A stretch of 64,000 nt of DNA, taken from NCBI RefSeq assembly GCF_000282195.1, contig NZ_AKJT01000038.1:1-64000 (forward strand). Direction: 5' to 3'. Of the stretch, positions 45,456 to 54,761 are shown one piece after another. A program made the translations under genes and the position numbers. Source of the stretch: Pseudomonas sp. GM18. Lineage in GTDB: Bacteria > Pseudomonadota > Gammaproteobacteria > Pseudomonadales > Pseudomonadaceae. The notes under the pieces were generated by a model. The model did no database searches. It was not told the DNA's origin and saw nothing but the letters and a program-made list of their open reading frames with translations. Every line of letters begins with the position of its first letter. Position 1 is the first letter of the stretch.

Positions 45456-46321
45456 GCCCAATCCTTGCGATGACGAATCAGGCCTTCCTGAGTGACCGAG
45501 GCCACCAGTTGCCCGGCACGGTTGAACACGCTGCCACGGGAGAATCCGCGGGAATTTCCGGCCCATGGGCTGTCCATGGCGTACAGCAACCAGTCATCGG
45601 CGCGCAGGTCGGCGTGGAACCACAAGGCGTGATCAAGGCTGGCGACCTGCATGTCTTTCTGCCAGACCGACTTGCCGTGGGGCAGCATCGAGGTGGTCAG
45701 CAGACCGAAGTCCGACGCATAGGCGAGCAGGTATTTGTGCAACGCCGGGATGTCGGCCAAGGCACCGTCGGCGCGGAACCAGACGTATTTGACCGGATCG
45801 GCAGGCCGCGGGTTGTAGGGATCTTTCTCGGTCACCGGGCGGACTTCGATCGGTTTCGGGCACAGCAGTTTTTCGCGCATGTGCTCAGGGATCAGGTGCG
45901 CGCGCTGCTGGGTGATCTCCAGCTCCGACGGCAGGTTTTCCGGGCCGACCACTTGCGGCATTTCGCTCTGGTGCTGGAAGCCTTCTTCGTCGTACTGGAA
46001 CGAGGCGCTGCAAGTGAAAATCGGGTTGCCCTTCTGGATCGCCGTCACCCGGCGCGTGCTGAAACTGCCGCCATCGCGCACCCGATCGACCTGATACACC
46101 ACCGGCAACTTGGCATCGCCCGGGCGCAGGAAATAACCGTGCATCGAATGCACATGGCGCGCCGCTTCGACTGTCTGACTGGCCGCCGACAGGGACTGAC
46201 CGAGCACCTGGCCGCCGAACAACTGACGGAAACCCAGGTCCTGGCTACGGCCACGGAACAGGTTTTCTTCAATCGGTTCCAGGGTCAGCAGGTCCACCAG
46301 ATCTTCCAACACTTGGCTCAT
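45452..46321 (-). CDS. tesB: acyl-CoA thioesterase II
   Basis: This 289-residue cytoplasmic enzyme cleaves acyl-CoA to free acid and CoA. It has two hotdog domains: FRGRSQDLGFRQLFGGQVLGQ in the first, and ASLDHALWFHADLRADDWLLY in the second with the catalytic aspartate. The length matches E. coli TesB (286). GAGGAGAGTCTGA precedes the start. The HAD gene follows with overlap. Confidence 0.95.
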   Translation of the reverse strand: MSQVLEDLVDLLTLEPIEENLFRGRSQDLGFRQLFGGQVLGQSLSAASQTVEAARHVHSMHGYFLRPGDAKLPVVYQVDRVRDGGSFSTRRVTAIQKGNPIFTCSASFQYDEEGFQHQSEMPQVVGPENLPSELEITQQRAHLIPEHMREKLLCPKPIEVRPVTEKDPYNPRPADPVKYVWFRADGALADIPALHKYLLAYASDFGLLTTSMLPHGKSVWQKDMQVASLDHALWFHADLRADDWLLYAMDSPWAGNSRGFSRGSVFNRAGQLVASVTQEGLIRHRKDWA

Positions 46322-46427
46322 TCAGACTCTCCTCACTCAAAGCACTGCCGCGCAGTCTTGGCTGCGGCGGTCGATTCAATTTATGGCCCGGTTCAACATG
46401 AGGGCCATTGTAAACGTCCGCGCCTGC

Positions 46428-46997
46428 TTATCCATGCAAGGTTTGCAGCCATTGCTCACGGGTGATGCGGTACAACACGTGCGGGCGCAGCGGATGATCG
46501 GCTGCAAGCCTCGGATGCTCGAAGTCATCAACAGGATCATGCTGCATGCCGATCGCCTGCATGACTTTTTGCGAAGGCAGGTTGGTTTCGGTGGTGAACG
46601 CCACGACCTCTTGCAGCGCCAAGCGATCAAATCCGCAGCGCAGAGCGGTCCACGCCGCCTCGCTGGCATAACCCAGGCCCCAGTGCTCGCGCGCCAGGCG
46701 CCAGCCGATTTCGATGGCCGGCGTGAACGATGCGTCGAAACCGACCACCCCCAGCCCGGTAAACCCGATGAACGCCCCGGTGTCCTTGCGCTCCAGTGCC
46801 CAGAGGCCGAAACCATACTCGGCAAAATGCCCGCGAACCCGCCCGATCAGCGAGGCACTTTCCAGCCGACTCAAGGGCGCCGGAAAATAACGCATCACCT
46901 GTGGATCGGCGCACATCGCCGCAAACGCCGGCAAATCCTCATCGCGCCACTGCCGTAACGACAGTCGTGCGCTTTCGAGTTCCAGTATCGGCTCCAT
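46428..46997 (-). CDS. GNAT-family N-acetyltransferase
   Basis: This 189-residue protein resembles RimJ/RimL-type acetyltransferases that modify protein N-termini or small amines. ESARLSLRQWRDEDLPAFAAM opens it, and the acetyl-CoA loop is REHWGLGYASEAAWTAL. The start at 46997 (MEPILELE) is preferred for the AAGGGCACG before it; an ATG eight codons upstream is possible. The substrate is unknown. Confidence 0.85.
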   Translation of the reverse strand: MEPILELESARLSLRQWRDEDLPAFAAMCADPQVMRYFPAPLSRLESASLIGRVRGHFAEYGFGLWALERKDTGAFIGFTGLGVVGFDASFTPAIEIGWRLAREHWGLGYASEAAWTALRCGFDRLALQEVVAFTTETNLPSQKVMQAIGMQHDPVDDFEHPRLAADHPLRPHVLYRITREQWLQTLHG

Positions 46998-47087
46998 CGT
47001 GCCCTTCCCCTCTGTTTCCATGCCGCAAGTCTACATCGCTGGTAGGATCGTTCACTCATTCCTACAGGCTTCCCCGATAAATCAGCC

Positions 47088-48008
47088 ATGCCCCTGCCCC
47101 TGATCTACCATGAAGACTACAGTCCCGAGTTCCCGGCGGAACACCGCTTTCCCATGGACAAGTTTCGCCTGCTGCGCGATCACCTGGTGGACAGTGGCCT
47201 GACCCGAGACACCGACCTGCTGCGCCCGGACCTGTGCCCGGCGGATATTCTCGCCCTCGCCCATGACCCTGCGTATATCGAACGCTACATGAGCGGCGAG
47301 TTGTCCCGCGAAGACCAGCGGCGCCTCGGCCTGCCCTGGAGCGAAGCACTGGCCCGGCGCACAGTGCGGGCAGTCGGCGGTTCGCTGCTGGCGGCCGAAC
47401 AGGCGCTGGAACATGGCTTGGCTTGTCACCTGGCCGGCGGCACGCACCACGCGCATTACGATCACCCTGCCGGGTTCTGCATCTTCAATGACCTGGCGGT
47501 GATCAGCCATTACCTGCTAGAAAGTGGCCGGGTGAATCGGGTGCTGATCTTCGACTGCGATGTGCATCAGGGCGACGGGACTGCACGAATCCTGCACAAC
47601 ACTCCGGAGGCGGTGACCGTTTCCCTGCACTGCGAAAAGAATTTTCCTGCACGCAAAGCCGAAAGCGACTGGGACATTCCGTTGCCGATGGGCATGGGCG
47701 ATGCCGATTACCTGAAGGTGGTGGACGACGCGCTCAACTATCTGCTGCCGCTCTATCAACCGGATCTGGTGCTGTACGACGCCGGTGTCGACGTGCATAA
47801 GGATGACGCCCTGGGTTATCTGAAGCTGACAGACGAAGGCGTCGCCGCTCGCGATGAACGCGTGATGCGCCATTGCCTGGGCCGGGATATTCCGGTGGTC
47901 GGCGTGATCGGCGGCGGCTACAGCAAGGACCGCAAGGCCCTGGCGCGCCGTCATGGCCTCCTCCATCACAGCGCCCAACGGGTCTGGCAGTCATCAGGTT
48001 GTCATTGA
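47088..48008 (+). CDS. histone-deacetylase-like amidohydrolase
   Basis: This 306-residue zinc-dependent deacetylase family protein contains GGTHHAHYDHPAGFCIFND with the catalytic histidine pair, and the zinc ligands in FDCDVHQGDGT and YDAGVDVHKDD. The bacterial group deacetylates small amides such as polyamines or acts on proteins. No substrate genes are adjacent. The start has no obvious Shine-Dalgarno sequence, but the family begins here. Confidence 0.88.
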   Translation: MPLPLIYHEDYSPEFPAEHRFPMDKFRLLRDHLVDSGLTRDTDLLRPDLCPADILALAHDPAYIERYMSGELSREDQRRLGLPWSEALARRTVRAVGGSLLAAEQALEHGLACHLAGGTHHAHYDHPAGFCIFNDLAVISHYLLESGRVNRVLIFDCDVHQGDGTARILHNTPEAVTVSLHCEKNFPARKAESDWDIPLPMGMGDADYLKVVDDALNYLLPLYQPDLVLYDAGVDVHKDDALGYLKLTDEGVAARDERVMRHCLGRDIPVVGVIGGGYSKDRKALARRHGLLHHSAQRVWQSSGCH

Positions 48009-48193
48009 TGTGTGGGTCTTTACCCACAATGCCTGTGGAACCGCCTGTGGATAACCTGAGTGAAAGGGTCTGTAGCCCATGCGGGGTATAGGCTACAGAG
48101 CGATGGTCGTTTTTTAACCAGCCCTCGAATCCTCCCACAAGGAGCAGGACTGGTAGAATGCGCGGCTTATTCCGCCACGCCGCAGCTCTCGCC

Positions 48194-49429
48194 ATGACCC
48201 AGCCCTCCACTTCCCTTCCCCCTCACGTCGCCATCATCGGCGGCGGCCCAGCCGGCTTGATGGCGGCTGAAGTGTTGAGCCAGGCTGGGGTCAAGGTCGA
48301 CCTGTACGACGGCATGCCTTCAGTGGGGCGAAAATTCCTCCTCGCCGGGGTCGGTGGCATGAACATCACCCACTCCGAGGCCTACCCGGCATTTCTCTCA
48401 CGCTATGCCGAACGGGCACCGCAGATTGCGCCGCTGTTGCGAGCCTTCGGCGCCGAAGCCCTGTGCCAATGGATTCATGACCTGGGCATCGAAACCTTTG
48501 TCGGCAGTTCCGGCCGGGTGTTTCCTACCGACATGAAAGCCGCGCCCTTGCTGCGTGCCTGGCTCAAACGCCTGCGCGATGCCGGCGTAGTTATCCACAC
48601 CCGCCATCGCTGGCTCGGTTGGGATAACAACGGTGACTTGCGCATCGACAGCCCCGAAGGCGAAAAAACCGTTCAAGCGAATGCAACCTTATTAGCCCTC
48701 GGCGGAGGCAGTTGGTCGCGCCTGGGGTCGGACGGTGCCTGGATGCTACCGCTCGAACAACGCGGTGTAGGACTGGCGCCACTGCAACCGAGCAATTGCG
48801 GCTTCGAGGTGCAGGCCTGGAGCGAATTGATGGTCAGCAAATTCGCCGGCAGCCCGCTGAAAAACATCGCCATCGGCCTCAATGACGACGTGCCACGACT
48901 CGGCGAATGTGTGATCACCGCCACGGGGATTGAAGGCAGTTTGATCTACGCCCTGTCGGCAGCGATCCGCGAAGCGATCAATCAACACGGCTCGGCAACC
49001 CTTCACCTCGACCTGTTGCCGGGCAAGCCTGTGGATAAAATCCAGGCGGCGCTGAGTAAACCGCGCGGCTCACGTTCCATGGCCAAACACCTGCACAGTC
49101 AGCTTGGGCTTGATGGCGTGAAAGCAGCGCTGTTGCGGGAGCTGACACCAGCCGAATGCTTTGCCGATCCGGCGCTGCTGGCCAAAGCGATCAAGGCATT
49201 GCCGCTGACGCTGGTGAAAACCCGGCCATTGGACGAAGCCATCAGCAGCGCCGGTGGCGTGATGTTCGAGGCGATGGATGAACGTTTGATGCTCAAGCAA
49301 CTGCCCGGCGTGTTCTGCGCAGGGGAAATGCTCGATTGGGAAGCGCCGACCGGCGGCTATCTACTGACCGCGTGTTTCGCCAGCGGGCGTGCGGCGGGGT
49401 TGGGGATGGTGGAGTGGCTGAAGCACTGA
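48194..49429 (+). CDS. HI0933/BaiN-family flavoprotein (TIGR03862 type)
   Basis: This 411-residue FAD protein has HVAIIGGGPAGLMAAEVLSQ, GRKFLLAGVGGMNITHSE (typical GRKxLxSGxGRCN-like block), LALGGGSWSRLGSDG and a C-terminal GVFCAGEMLDWEAPTGGYL. The family is widespread and of unknown substrate. The ATG at 48194 is chosen because a -10 like TAGAAT sits at 48152-48157; an in-frame ATG at 48158 is an alternative. Confidence 0.83.
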   Translation: MTQPSTSLPPHVAIIGGGPAGLMAAEVLSQAGVKVDLYDGMPSVGRKFLLAGVGGMNITHSEAYPAFLSRYAERAPQIAPLLRAFGAEALCQWIHDLGIETFVGSSGRVFPTDMKAAPLLRAWLKRLRDAGVVIHTRHRWLGWDNNGDLRIDSPEGEKTVQANATLLALGGGSWSRLGSDGAWMLPLEQRGVGLAPLQPSNCGFEVQAWSELMVSKFAGSPLKNIAIGLNDDVPRLGECVITATGIEGSLIYALSAAIREAINQHGSATLHLDLLPGKPVDKIQAALSKPRGSRSMAKHLHSQLGLDGVKAALLRELTPAECFADPALLAKAIKALPLTLVKTRPLDEAISSAGGVMFEAMDERLMLKQLPGVFCAGEMLDWEAPTGGYLLTACFASGRAAGLGMVEWLKH

Positions 49430-49535
49430 TCGTTCCCACGCTCTGCGTGGGAATGCCTCAATGGACGCTCTGCGTCCGCATCGGTAGGGACGCGAAGCGT
49501 CCCGGGCTGCATTCCCACGCAGAGCGTGGGAACGA
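49430..49535. repeat. REP doublet (CGTTCCCACGCTCTGCGTGG family), copy 1
   Basis: The outer arms CGTTCCCACGCTCTGCGTGG and their inverse flank inner GACGCTCTGCGTC-like repeats. It is closely related to the copy at 62644-62754. Confidence 0.88.
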
Positions 49536-49553
49536 TCTTCGATCTTTACTGGA

Positions 49554-50888
49554 TCAAGGCTTACGCTTGCGCGGCCCGGTATTGAACACTGGCACTTTAC
49601 GCACAGGCTTGATCGAAGGCTCCGGCGCTGACGCCTCACCGCTCTCGACCCATTTACCCAGGTTGCGCTTACCGCCACCGGAGGTTTTGGGCTTCTTCGG
49701 TTTTTTCGGCTTCTTGATCACCTGACCGCTGGCATCGGTATCCGGCACGCGGTGCTCGGGCTCGAAGTCCGGCTCCATCTGGCGAGTCAATGTCTGACGG
49801 GTCAACATCTCAATGGCTGACAGCTGATTCACTTCATCGGCGCAGACCAGCGAAATCGCCTGCCCGGTGGCACCCGCACGGCCGGTACGACCGATGCGGT
49901 GGATGTAGTCCTCTGCCACGATCGGCAGGTCGAAGTTGACCACCAATGGCAAATCTTCGATATCCAGACCACGGGCAGCCACGTCGGTAGCCACAAGGAT
50001 CTGCACTTCGCTGGCCTTGAAGCGATCCAGTGCCCGCTGACGGGTCGCCTGAGGTTTGTCGCCGTGGATACCGTCGGCATTGACGCCCAGGCCCTGGAGT
50101 TTTTCCACCAATGCGTCTACGCCGTTACGGGTCTTGGCGAACACCAGCACCTGCTTCCACTTGCCCTTGCGCATCAAGTGAATGAACAGCTCGGGCTTGC
50201 GCTTCTTGTCCACCGTCACCACCCATTGCTTGACGGTGGTGGCGGCCACGTTGCGCGGGCTGACTTCGATGCTCAGCGGGTCGTTGAGCATTTGCCCGGC
50301 CAGCATGCGGATGGCATCGGAGAAGGTCGCGGAGAACAGCAACGTCTGACGTTTCTTCGGCAGTGCCTTGTAAATGTTCCCCAGCTCTTCGGAAAAGCCC
50401 AGATCGAGCATGCGATCGGCTTCGTCCAGCACCAGGGTTTGCAACTGATTGAACTTGAGCGCGTTCTGGCGGAACAGGTCGAGCAAGCGGCCCGGGGTCG
50501 CGACCAACAGGTCGACGCCTTTGCGCAGCTTCATCATTTGCGGGTTGATGCTGACGCCGCCGTACACCGCGTAGGTGCTCAACGGCAGGTTCTCGGCGTA
50601 CTGGCGCACGGCTTCGTGAACCTGTTCGGCCAGTTCGCGGGTCGGCACCAGGATCAGCGCGCGCACGGAGTTGGCGTTGACTTTCGGCCCTTCCATGGTC
50701 AGCAATTGCAGCAGCGGCAAGGCGAAACCAGCGGTTTTGCCGGTGCCGGTCTGGGCCGCGGCCATCAGGTCGCGACCGGCCAGCACCGCCGGAATCGCTT
50801 GCGTCTGAACCGGCGTCGGGGTCTGGTAGCCAAGCGTCTCGAGGGCGCGCAGCAAGGGTTCGATCAGGCCAAGGGTGGCGAAAGTCAT
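49554..50888 (-). CDS. rhlE: DEAD-box RNA helicase RhlE
   Basis: This 444-residue ATP-dependent RNA helicase has the Q motif (YQTPTPVQTQAIP), Walker A AQTGTGKT, DEAD in LVLDEADRMLDLGF and motif VI HRIGRTGRAGATG. A lysine-rich C-terminal tail (KKPKKPKKPK) probably binds RNA. RhlE acts in ribosome assembly and RNA turnover. The start is 50888, and the length is usual. Confidence 0.93.
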   Translation of the reverse strand: MTFATLGLIEPLLRALETLGYQTPTPVQTQAIPAVLAGRDLMAAAQTGTGKTAGFALPLLQLLTMEGPKVNANSVRALILVPTRELAEQVHEAVRQYAENLPLSTYAVYGGVSINPQMMKLRKGVDLLVATPGRLLDLFRQNALKFNQLQTLVLDEADRMLDLGFSEELGNIYKALPKKRQTLLFSATFSDAIRMLAGQMLNDPLSIEVSPRNVAATTVKQWVVTVDKKRKPELFIHLMRKGKWKQVLVFAKTRNGVDALVEKLQGLGVNADGIHGDKPQATRQRALDRFKASEVQILVATDVAARGLDIEDLPLVVNFDLPIVAEDYIHRIGRTGRAGATGQAISLVCADEVNQLSAIEMLTRQTLTRQMEPDFEPEHRVPDTDASGQVIKKPKKPKKPKTSGGGKRNLGKWVESGEASAPEPSIKPVRKVPVFNTGPRKRKP

Positions 50889-50953
50889 GAGAGTACCGTA
50901 GGAAAATTCAGCGCGATTGTGCGAAACAAGTGTGCAATGGCGCGCAGTTTACC

Positions 50954-51886
50954 CTAATTCGCGCGGGATTCTGTCGGCACCACCACGGCAGGGGCTGGCC
51001 GATCTGTGCCACGGCGCCACTGCGGCAACCCGATCAACACCACGGCACTGATGATCACCGCCATGGCCAGCGCTTCCTCGATACCGATGGTCTCGCCAGC
51101 AAATACGATCCCCAGCAACACTGCCACCGCCGGGTTGACGTAGGCATAACTGGTGGCCGCGGCCGGACGCACGTGTTTCAACAGGTACATGTAGGCGTTG
51201 AAGGCGATGATCGAACCGAAAATGGTCAGGTACGCCAGCGCCGCCCAGCCTTCGATCGGCGGCAGACTTTCCAGACGCTCGCCACTCGCCGCGCTGCCGA
51301 TCAACAACACCACGCCGCCCACCAGCATTTCCACGGCACTGGCCATCGCGCCCTGAGGCAATGGCAAGTGTTTGCTCCACACCGAGCCGAAGGCCCAGGA
51401 AGCCGCCGCGAACACCAGCAACGCCGCGCCCAAAGGGCTCGATTGCAAATTGGAACCGAGGTTGAGCATGGCAATGCCGATCAGCCCGAGCGCAATCCCA
51501 GCCCATTCGAGACGGGTATTACGCGCGCCCCAGAAATACCCGCACAGCAAGGTAAACAGCGGCACCGTCGCCACCGCCAGCGCGGCCACGCCAGAGGCTA
51601 CGCCCGTGTGTTCGGCGACGCTCACCGCACCGTTACCGCACGTCAGCAGCAAAATCCCGATGATCCCCGCGGCTTTCCACTGTGCCCAGGTCGGTGCCGG
51701 CGCTCCACGCCAGCGCAGGTACGCGTACATCAACGTCCCGGCGAGCACGAAGCGAATACCGGCGAGCAGCAACGGCGGCCAGTACTGCACGCCGATACGA
51801 ATCACCAGGTAAGTCGACCCCCAAATCACGTACAACGCGAAAAAAGCAGCGATCAACGGTAAGGAAAAACGGCGTAGACCAGACAT
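50954..51886 (-). CDS. yedA: EamA/YedA-family exporter
   Basis: This 310-residue protein has ten membrane segments in two EamA repeats. FALYVIWGSTYLVIRIGVQY and the end of the second half (SYAYVNPAVAVLLGIVFAGE) are YedA-like. The start at 51886 (MSGLRRFS) is chosen; an ATG six codons upstream has no better ribosome-binding sequence. It is divergent from an AsnC regulator, with a long inverted repeat between. The exported compound is probably an amino acid or metabolite, by analogy. Confidence 0.87.
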   Translation of the reverse strand: MSGLRRFSLPLIAAFFALYVIWGSTYLVIRIGVQYWPPLLLAGIRFVLAGTLMYAYLRWRGAPAPTWAQWKAAGIIGILLLTCGNGAVSVAEHTGVASGVAALAVATVPLFTLLCGYFWGARNTRLEWAGIALGLIGIAMLNLGSNLQSSPLGAALLVFAAASWAFGSVWSKHLPLPQGAMASAVEMLVGGVVLLIGSAASGERLESLPPIEGWAALAYLTIFGSIIAFNAYMYLLKHVRPAAATSYAYVNPAVAVLLGIVFAGETIGIEEALAMAVIISAVVLIGLPQWRRGTDRPAPAVVVPTESRAN

Positions 51887-51961
51887 GGGCAACTCGAGGA
51901 ACAAGACAAGGAGAGCAGCTATTCTAGAAAGGCCAACAGCGGAAAATAAGCTACAAAACCT

Positions 51962-52011
51962 GTTTATAGCGCCGGTACACTTTTCAAAACACGGAGTTCG
52001 GCGCTATAAAC
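51962..52011. promoter_or_regulatory. 13-bp perfect inverted repeat between yedA and the AsnC gene
   Basis: GTTTATAGCGCCG (51962-51974) and CGGCGCTATAAAC (51999-52011) are exact inverses with a 24-base spacer. It is likely a regulator-binding site for the AsnC protein. Arm centres are 37 bases apart, about 3.5 turns. Confidence 0.65.
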
Positions 52012-52050
52012 CGTGCTTTCGAAAGTCAGTCATTTTTCAGGTAGGCCACG

Positions 52051-52503
52051 ATGGACAAATACGACCGCATGCTCCTCAGCGCCCTGTTGGAAAACGGTCG
52101 TGCGTCCTACGCCGATCTGGCGCGCAAGGTGAATCTGTCCGCTCCGGCGGTGGCCGAACGCGTCGCCAAACTTGAGGCCTGCGGGGTGATCACCGGCTAC
52201 CAGGCGAAAGTCGACATGTCCAAAATCGGCCTGCCGATCCAGTGCGTCATCGAACTGCGCCTGAACCAGCACGGCAACCAGAAAACCTACGACGAACTGA
52301 TCAAAATCCCACAGCTCACCGAGTGCCATCGCGTCACCGGCGACCCGTGCGTAATCATGCAAGCGGCAGTGGGCTCGATGCCGGAGCTGGAAGAGTTGAT
52401 CAACCGGATCGCCACGTTTGGGTTCAGCAAGACCTCGATTGTATTGTCCAGCGCCATCGAAAAGCGCGTGCCGTTGGGTCAACTGGAAGGAAATGGAAAA
52501 TAA
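52051..52503 (+). CDS. Lrp/AsnC-family regulator
   Basis: This 150-residue protein has an N-terminal helix-turn-helix (ASYADLARKVNLSAPAVAER) and a C-terminal RAM domain (HRVTGDPCVIMQAAV) that usually binds amino acids. AGGTAGGCCACG precedes the start. It is divergent from the exporter gene, a common pairing in which the regulator senses the exported compound. Confidence 0.9.
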   Translation: MDKYDRMLLSALLENGRASYADLARKVNLSAPAVAERVAKLEACGVITGYQAKVDMSKIGLPIQCVIELRLNQHGNQKTYDELIKIPQLTECHRVTGDPCVIMQAAVGSMPELEELINRIATFGFSKTSIVLSSAIEKRVPLGQLEGNGK

Positions 52504-52534
52504 TTCCCCCGTAGGAGGTCCATAGGTGCTTCTG

Positions 52535-53146
52535 TCAGAACCCGCGATACCGCTTCAAATGCTCATTGATCTTCGCCGCCGGCACTTTCTGCAAGTTGCA
52601 CAGCAGATCATGGGACAACTCGCGCAACCCATGCTTTTGCCGCAGCTCTTGCGCCAGATGTGCCGTCAGGTTGGCGGCCATTTCCGCGTCGGCCATGGCC
52701 CGGTGAGCCTTGCCGGTATTGGGCAGGCTGGCGAAGGTGGTGAGGGTGCCGAGTTTGTGGTTCGGTGCGGCGGGCATCAGGCGGCGGGCGAGTAACAGTG
52801 AGCAGGCAAAGTTCTGCAAGCGTGTACGTTTGATTCGCCCAAGCTCGTAGTCCCAGAACTTCTGGTCGAACGCAGCGTTGTGCGCCAGCAGCGGCGTGAT
52901 GCCGACGAATTCGTTGACCTCGTTCATCACCTGCTCGGCCGAAGGCGCGGTGCGCAGCATGGCGTTGCTGATGCCGGTCAGTTGTTCAATGAACGCCGGC
53001 ACCCGCACGCCGGCATTCATCAGGCTTTGGTAACGCTCGACGATGCGCCCCTGTTCAAGAATCACCACGGCAATTTCCGTGGCCCGGCAGCTGCTGCTCG
53101 GGGAGATCCCGGTGGTTTCAAAGTCGATGACTGCTATGCGTTCCAA
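52535..53146 (-). CDS. DEDDh 3'-5' exonuclease (DnaQ/epsilon-like)
   Basis: This 203-residue exonuclease domain protein has ExoI motif VIDFETTGIS (Asp, Glu), ExoII LLAHNAAFDQKF and ExoIII HRAMADAEMAA (His, Asp), the full DEDDh set. No second domain is present. The TTG start at 53146 is the first usable codon, with ACGGAG 11 bases before it. The NYN gene is upstream by 22 bases on the same strand. Confidence 0.88.
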   Translation of the reverse strand: MERIAVIDFETTGISPSSSCRATEIAVVILEQGRIVERYQSLMNAGVRVPAFIEQLTGISNAMLRTAPSAEQVMNEVNEFVGITPLLAHNAAFDQKFWDYELGRIKRTRLQNFACSLLLARRLMPAAPNHKLGTLTTFASLPNTGKAHRAMADAEMAANLTAHLAQELRQKHGLRELSHDLLCNLQKVPAAKINEHLKRYRGF

Positions 53147-53168
53147 ACCTGTTTCAACTCCGTAAAAA

Positions 53169-53648
53169 TCAATTCTTGAGCAGCAACGCGCCTTCGATCG
53201 GCACGTAACGACTGGCGGCGCGGATCAGCGAGTTGGCCGTCAGGCCCGGCACACCGTAGGCCACCGCTTGCACGCCGTGCTTGGCGATGATGCGCTCCAG
53301 CAGCATGTCGAAATCACCGTCGCCGGAGGCCAGCACCACTTCGTCGACATGGTCGGCGGCGTCCATGATGTCGAGGGTGATGCCCACGTCCCAGTCGCCT
53401 TTGGCCGAACCGTCGCTGCGCTGGATGTAGGGCTTGAGCTTCACGATGAAGCCGAGGTTGCGCAGGATCTGCTGGAACTGCTGCTGCTTGCTGTCGCCAC
53501 GATCGATCGCATAGGCATAGGCCTCGACGATCTGCCCCTGCTTGCTGACGTCAGCCCACAAAGCGGCGTAGTTGAAGTGGCAACCATAGGCCTGACGCAC
53601 GGTGTAATAGAGGTTCTGGACATCGGCGAACACTGCGATTTTTTTCAC
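53169..53648 (-). CDS. NYN-domain (LabA/DUF88-like) protein
   Basis: This 159-residue single NYN domain (PIN-like nuclease fold) opens with IAVFADVQNLYY and has DWDVGITLDIMDA and VVLASGDGDFDMLLERI. The conserved aspartates predict metal-dependent RNase activity. The GTG start at 53648 has GAGAGG seven bases in front; the ATG five codons upstream overlaps that sequence. The substrate is unknown. The exonuclease gene is 22 bases downstream. Confidence 0.87.
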   Translation of the reverse strand: MKKIAVFADVQNLYYTVRQAYGCHFNYAALWADVSKQGQIVEAYAYAIDRGDSKQQQFQQILRNLGFIVKLKPYIQRSDGSAKGDWDVGITLDIMDAADHVDEVVLASGDGDFDMLLERIIAKHGVQAVAYGVPGLTANSLIRAASRYVPIEGALLLKN

Positions 53649-53807
53649 CGCACATCCTCTCAACGCGCTGGCGCGCGGGGTCTTGGCGCACAGGCGCGCG
53701 GGCTGGATCAGGCTCCAGGCCCGAAAAGTCGCCCAGTATGCCAGCCAGAAGGATTGTTCCGCGAATAATCGGCCCGGAGCGCCATGGCGCTCCGGACGAA
53801 TGGCAGG

Positions 53808-54584
53808 TCAGACGAAGGAGTCGTCGTCATCGCCACCGAAGAACGATGAACCGTCATCGTCGTAATTCGCGTCGGTGAAACCGCCCTGATCGCTGGAGTT
53901 GTCAGCCACGCGCTGATCGTCGCCCCAGCCATTGCCACTGTCACTCTGATTGTTGACCTGGGCTGGTTCTTCCTTGATGACCTCAACCACTTCCGGTTGC
54001 TGATTGTGATGGAACAGGCTGCTGATGCCTTGCGCCAGCATCACGCCACCGGCCACGCCCGCTGCCGTTTTCAAGGCACCGCCGAGGAAACCGCTGCCGA
54101 CAGGCTGTTGCGGTGCGTAATTCTGCTGAGGCGGCGCTCCGAAATTCTGCTGCGCAGGCGGTGCACCGAAGTTTTGCTGCGGCTGCGAGTTGAACGACGG
54201 CCGTCCTGGTTCACGCCAGCCGCCATTCGACGGGGCTGCGCTTTGAGTCGGCGCAGGCTGTGGATCACGGGAAGCACCACCGAAAATGCTCGACAAAAAG
54301 CCGCCGCTCGGCGCCGGCGCCGCTGTCTGCGCCTTGGCCTGTTGCAGTTCGGCCTGCAATTGCTGCACTTGCTGGGTGAGTTGCTTGTTCTGTTCGTCGA
54401 GGCTCTTGATGGCTGCCTCTTGCACCAGAATCGCCTGGGTCATGAAATAACCCGCCGCTGGCTGGCGAGTCAGGTGCTCCTTGATCCGTGCTTCGGCCTG
54501 GGCGTCGCGCGGGGCTGAGTCCGTTTCGGCCTGTTGCAGCCGGGAAAACAGTCCATCGATCAGGGTTTGTTCTTCGCTGTTCAT
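53808..54584 (-). CDS. DUF2076 family protein
   Basis: This 258-residue protein begins with NSEEQTLIDGLFSRLQQAE, has a coiled coil (about 70-95), and then a proline/glutamine-rich linker with repeats of QQNFGAPP. GFLGGALKTAAGVAGGVMLA follows, and an acidic tail ends in DDDDSFV. This is the DUF2076 order. The location is possibly periplasmic or membrane-linked; the function is unknown. GAGGTCGCC precedes the start. Confidence 0.86.
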   Translation of the reverse strand: MNSEEQTLIDGLFSRLQQAETDSAPRDAQAEARIKEHLTRQPAAGYFMTQAILVQEAAIKSLDEQNKQLTQQVQQLQAELQQAKAQTAAPAPSGGFLSSIFGGASRDPQPAPTQSAAPSNGGWREPGRPSFNSQPQQNFGAPPAQQNFGAPPQQNYAPQQPVGSGFLGGALKTAAGVAGGVMLAQGISSLFHHNQQPEVVEVIKEEPAQVNNQSDSGNGWGDDQRVADNSSDQGGFTDANYDDDGSSFFGGDDDDSFV

Positions 54585-54761
54585 GGCGACCTCGTAGATT
54601 GCCGGGAATATCGTTGCCCTCACCCACAGTGGATAAGGTGCTCACCAGTAATGGGGCTGATACAGGATGTTTCAATGACCTTTACCGAACGTTTACGTTT
54701 GTGTCCCGAAGGGTTTGATCGGTTAAAGTGAGGCACTGCTTTCAACCTGCGATACCGACTG

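Noticed and set aside
48046..48054. DnaA-box-like TGTGGATAA
   Set aside because: It is a single copy; the same 9-mer also occurs inside genes. There is no cluster and no AT-rich region, so it is not an origin.
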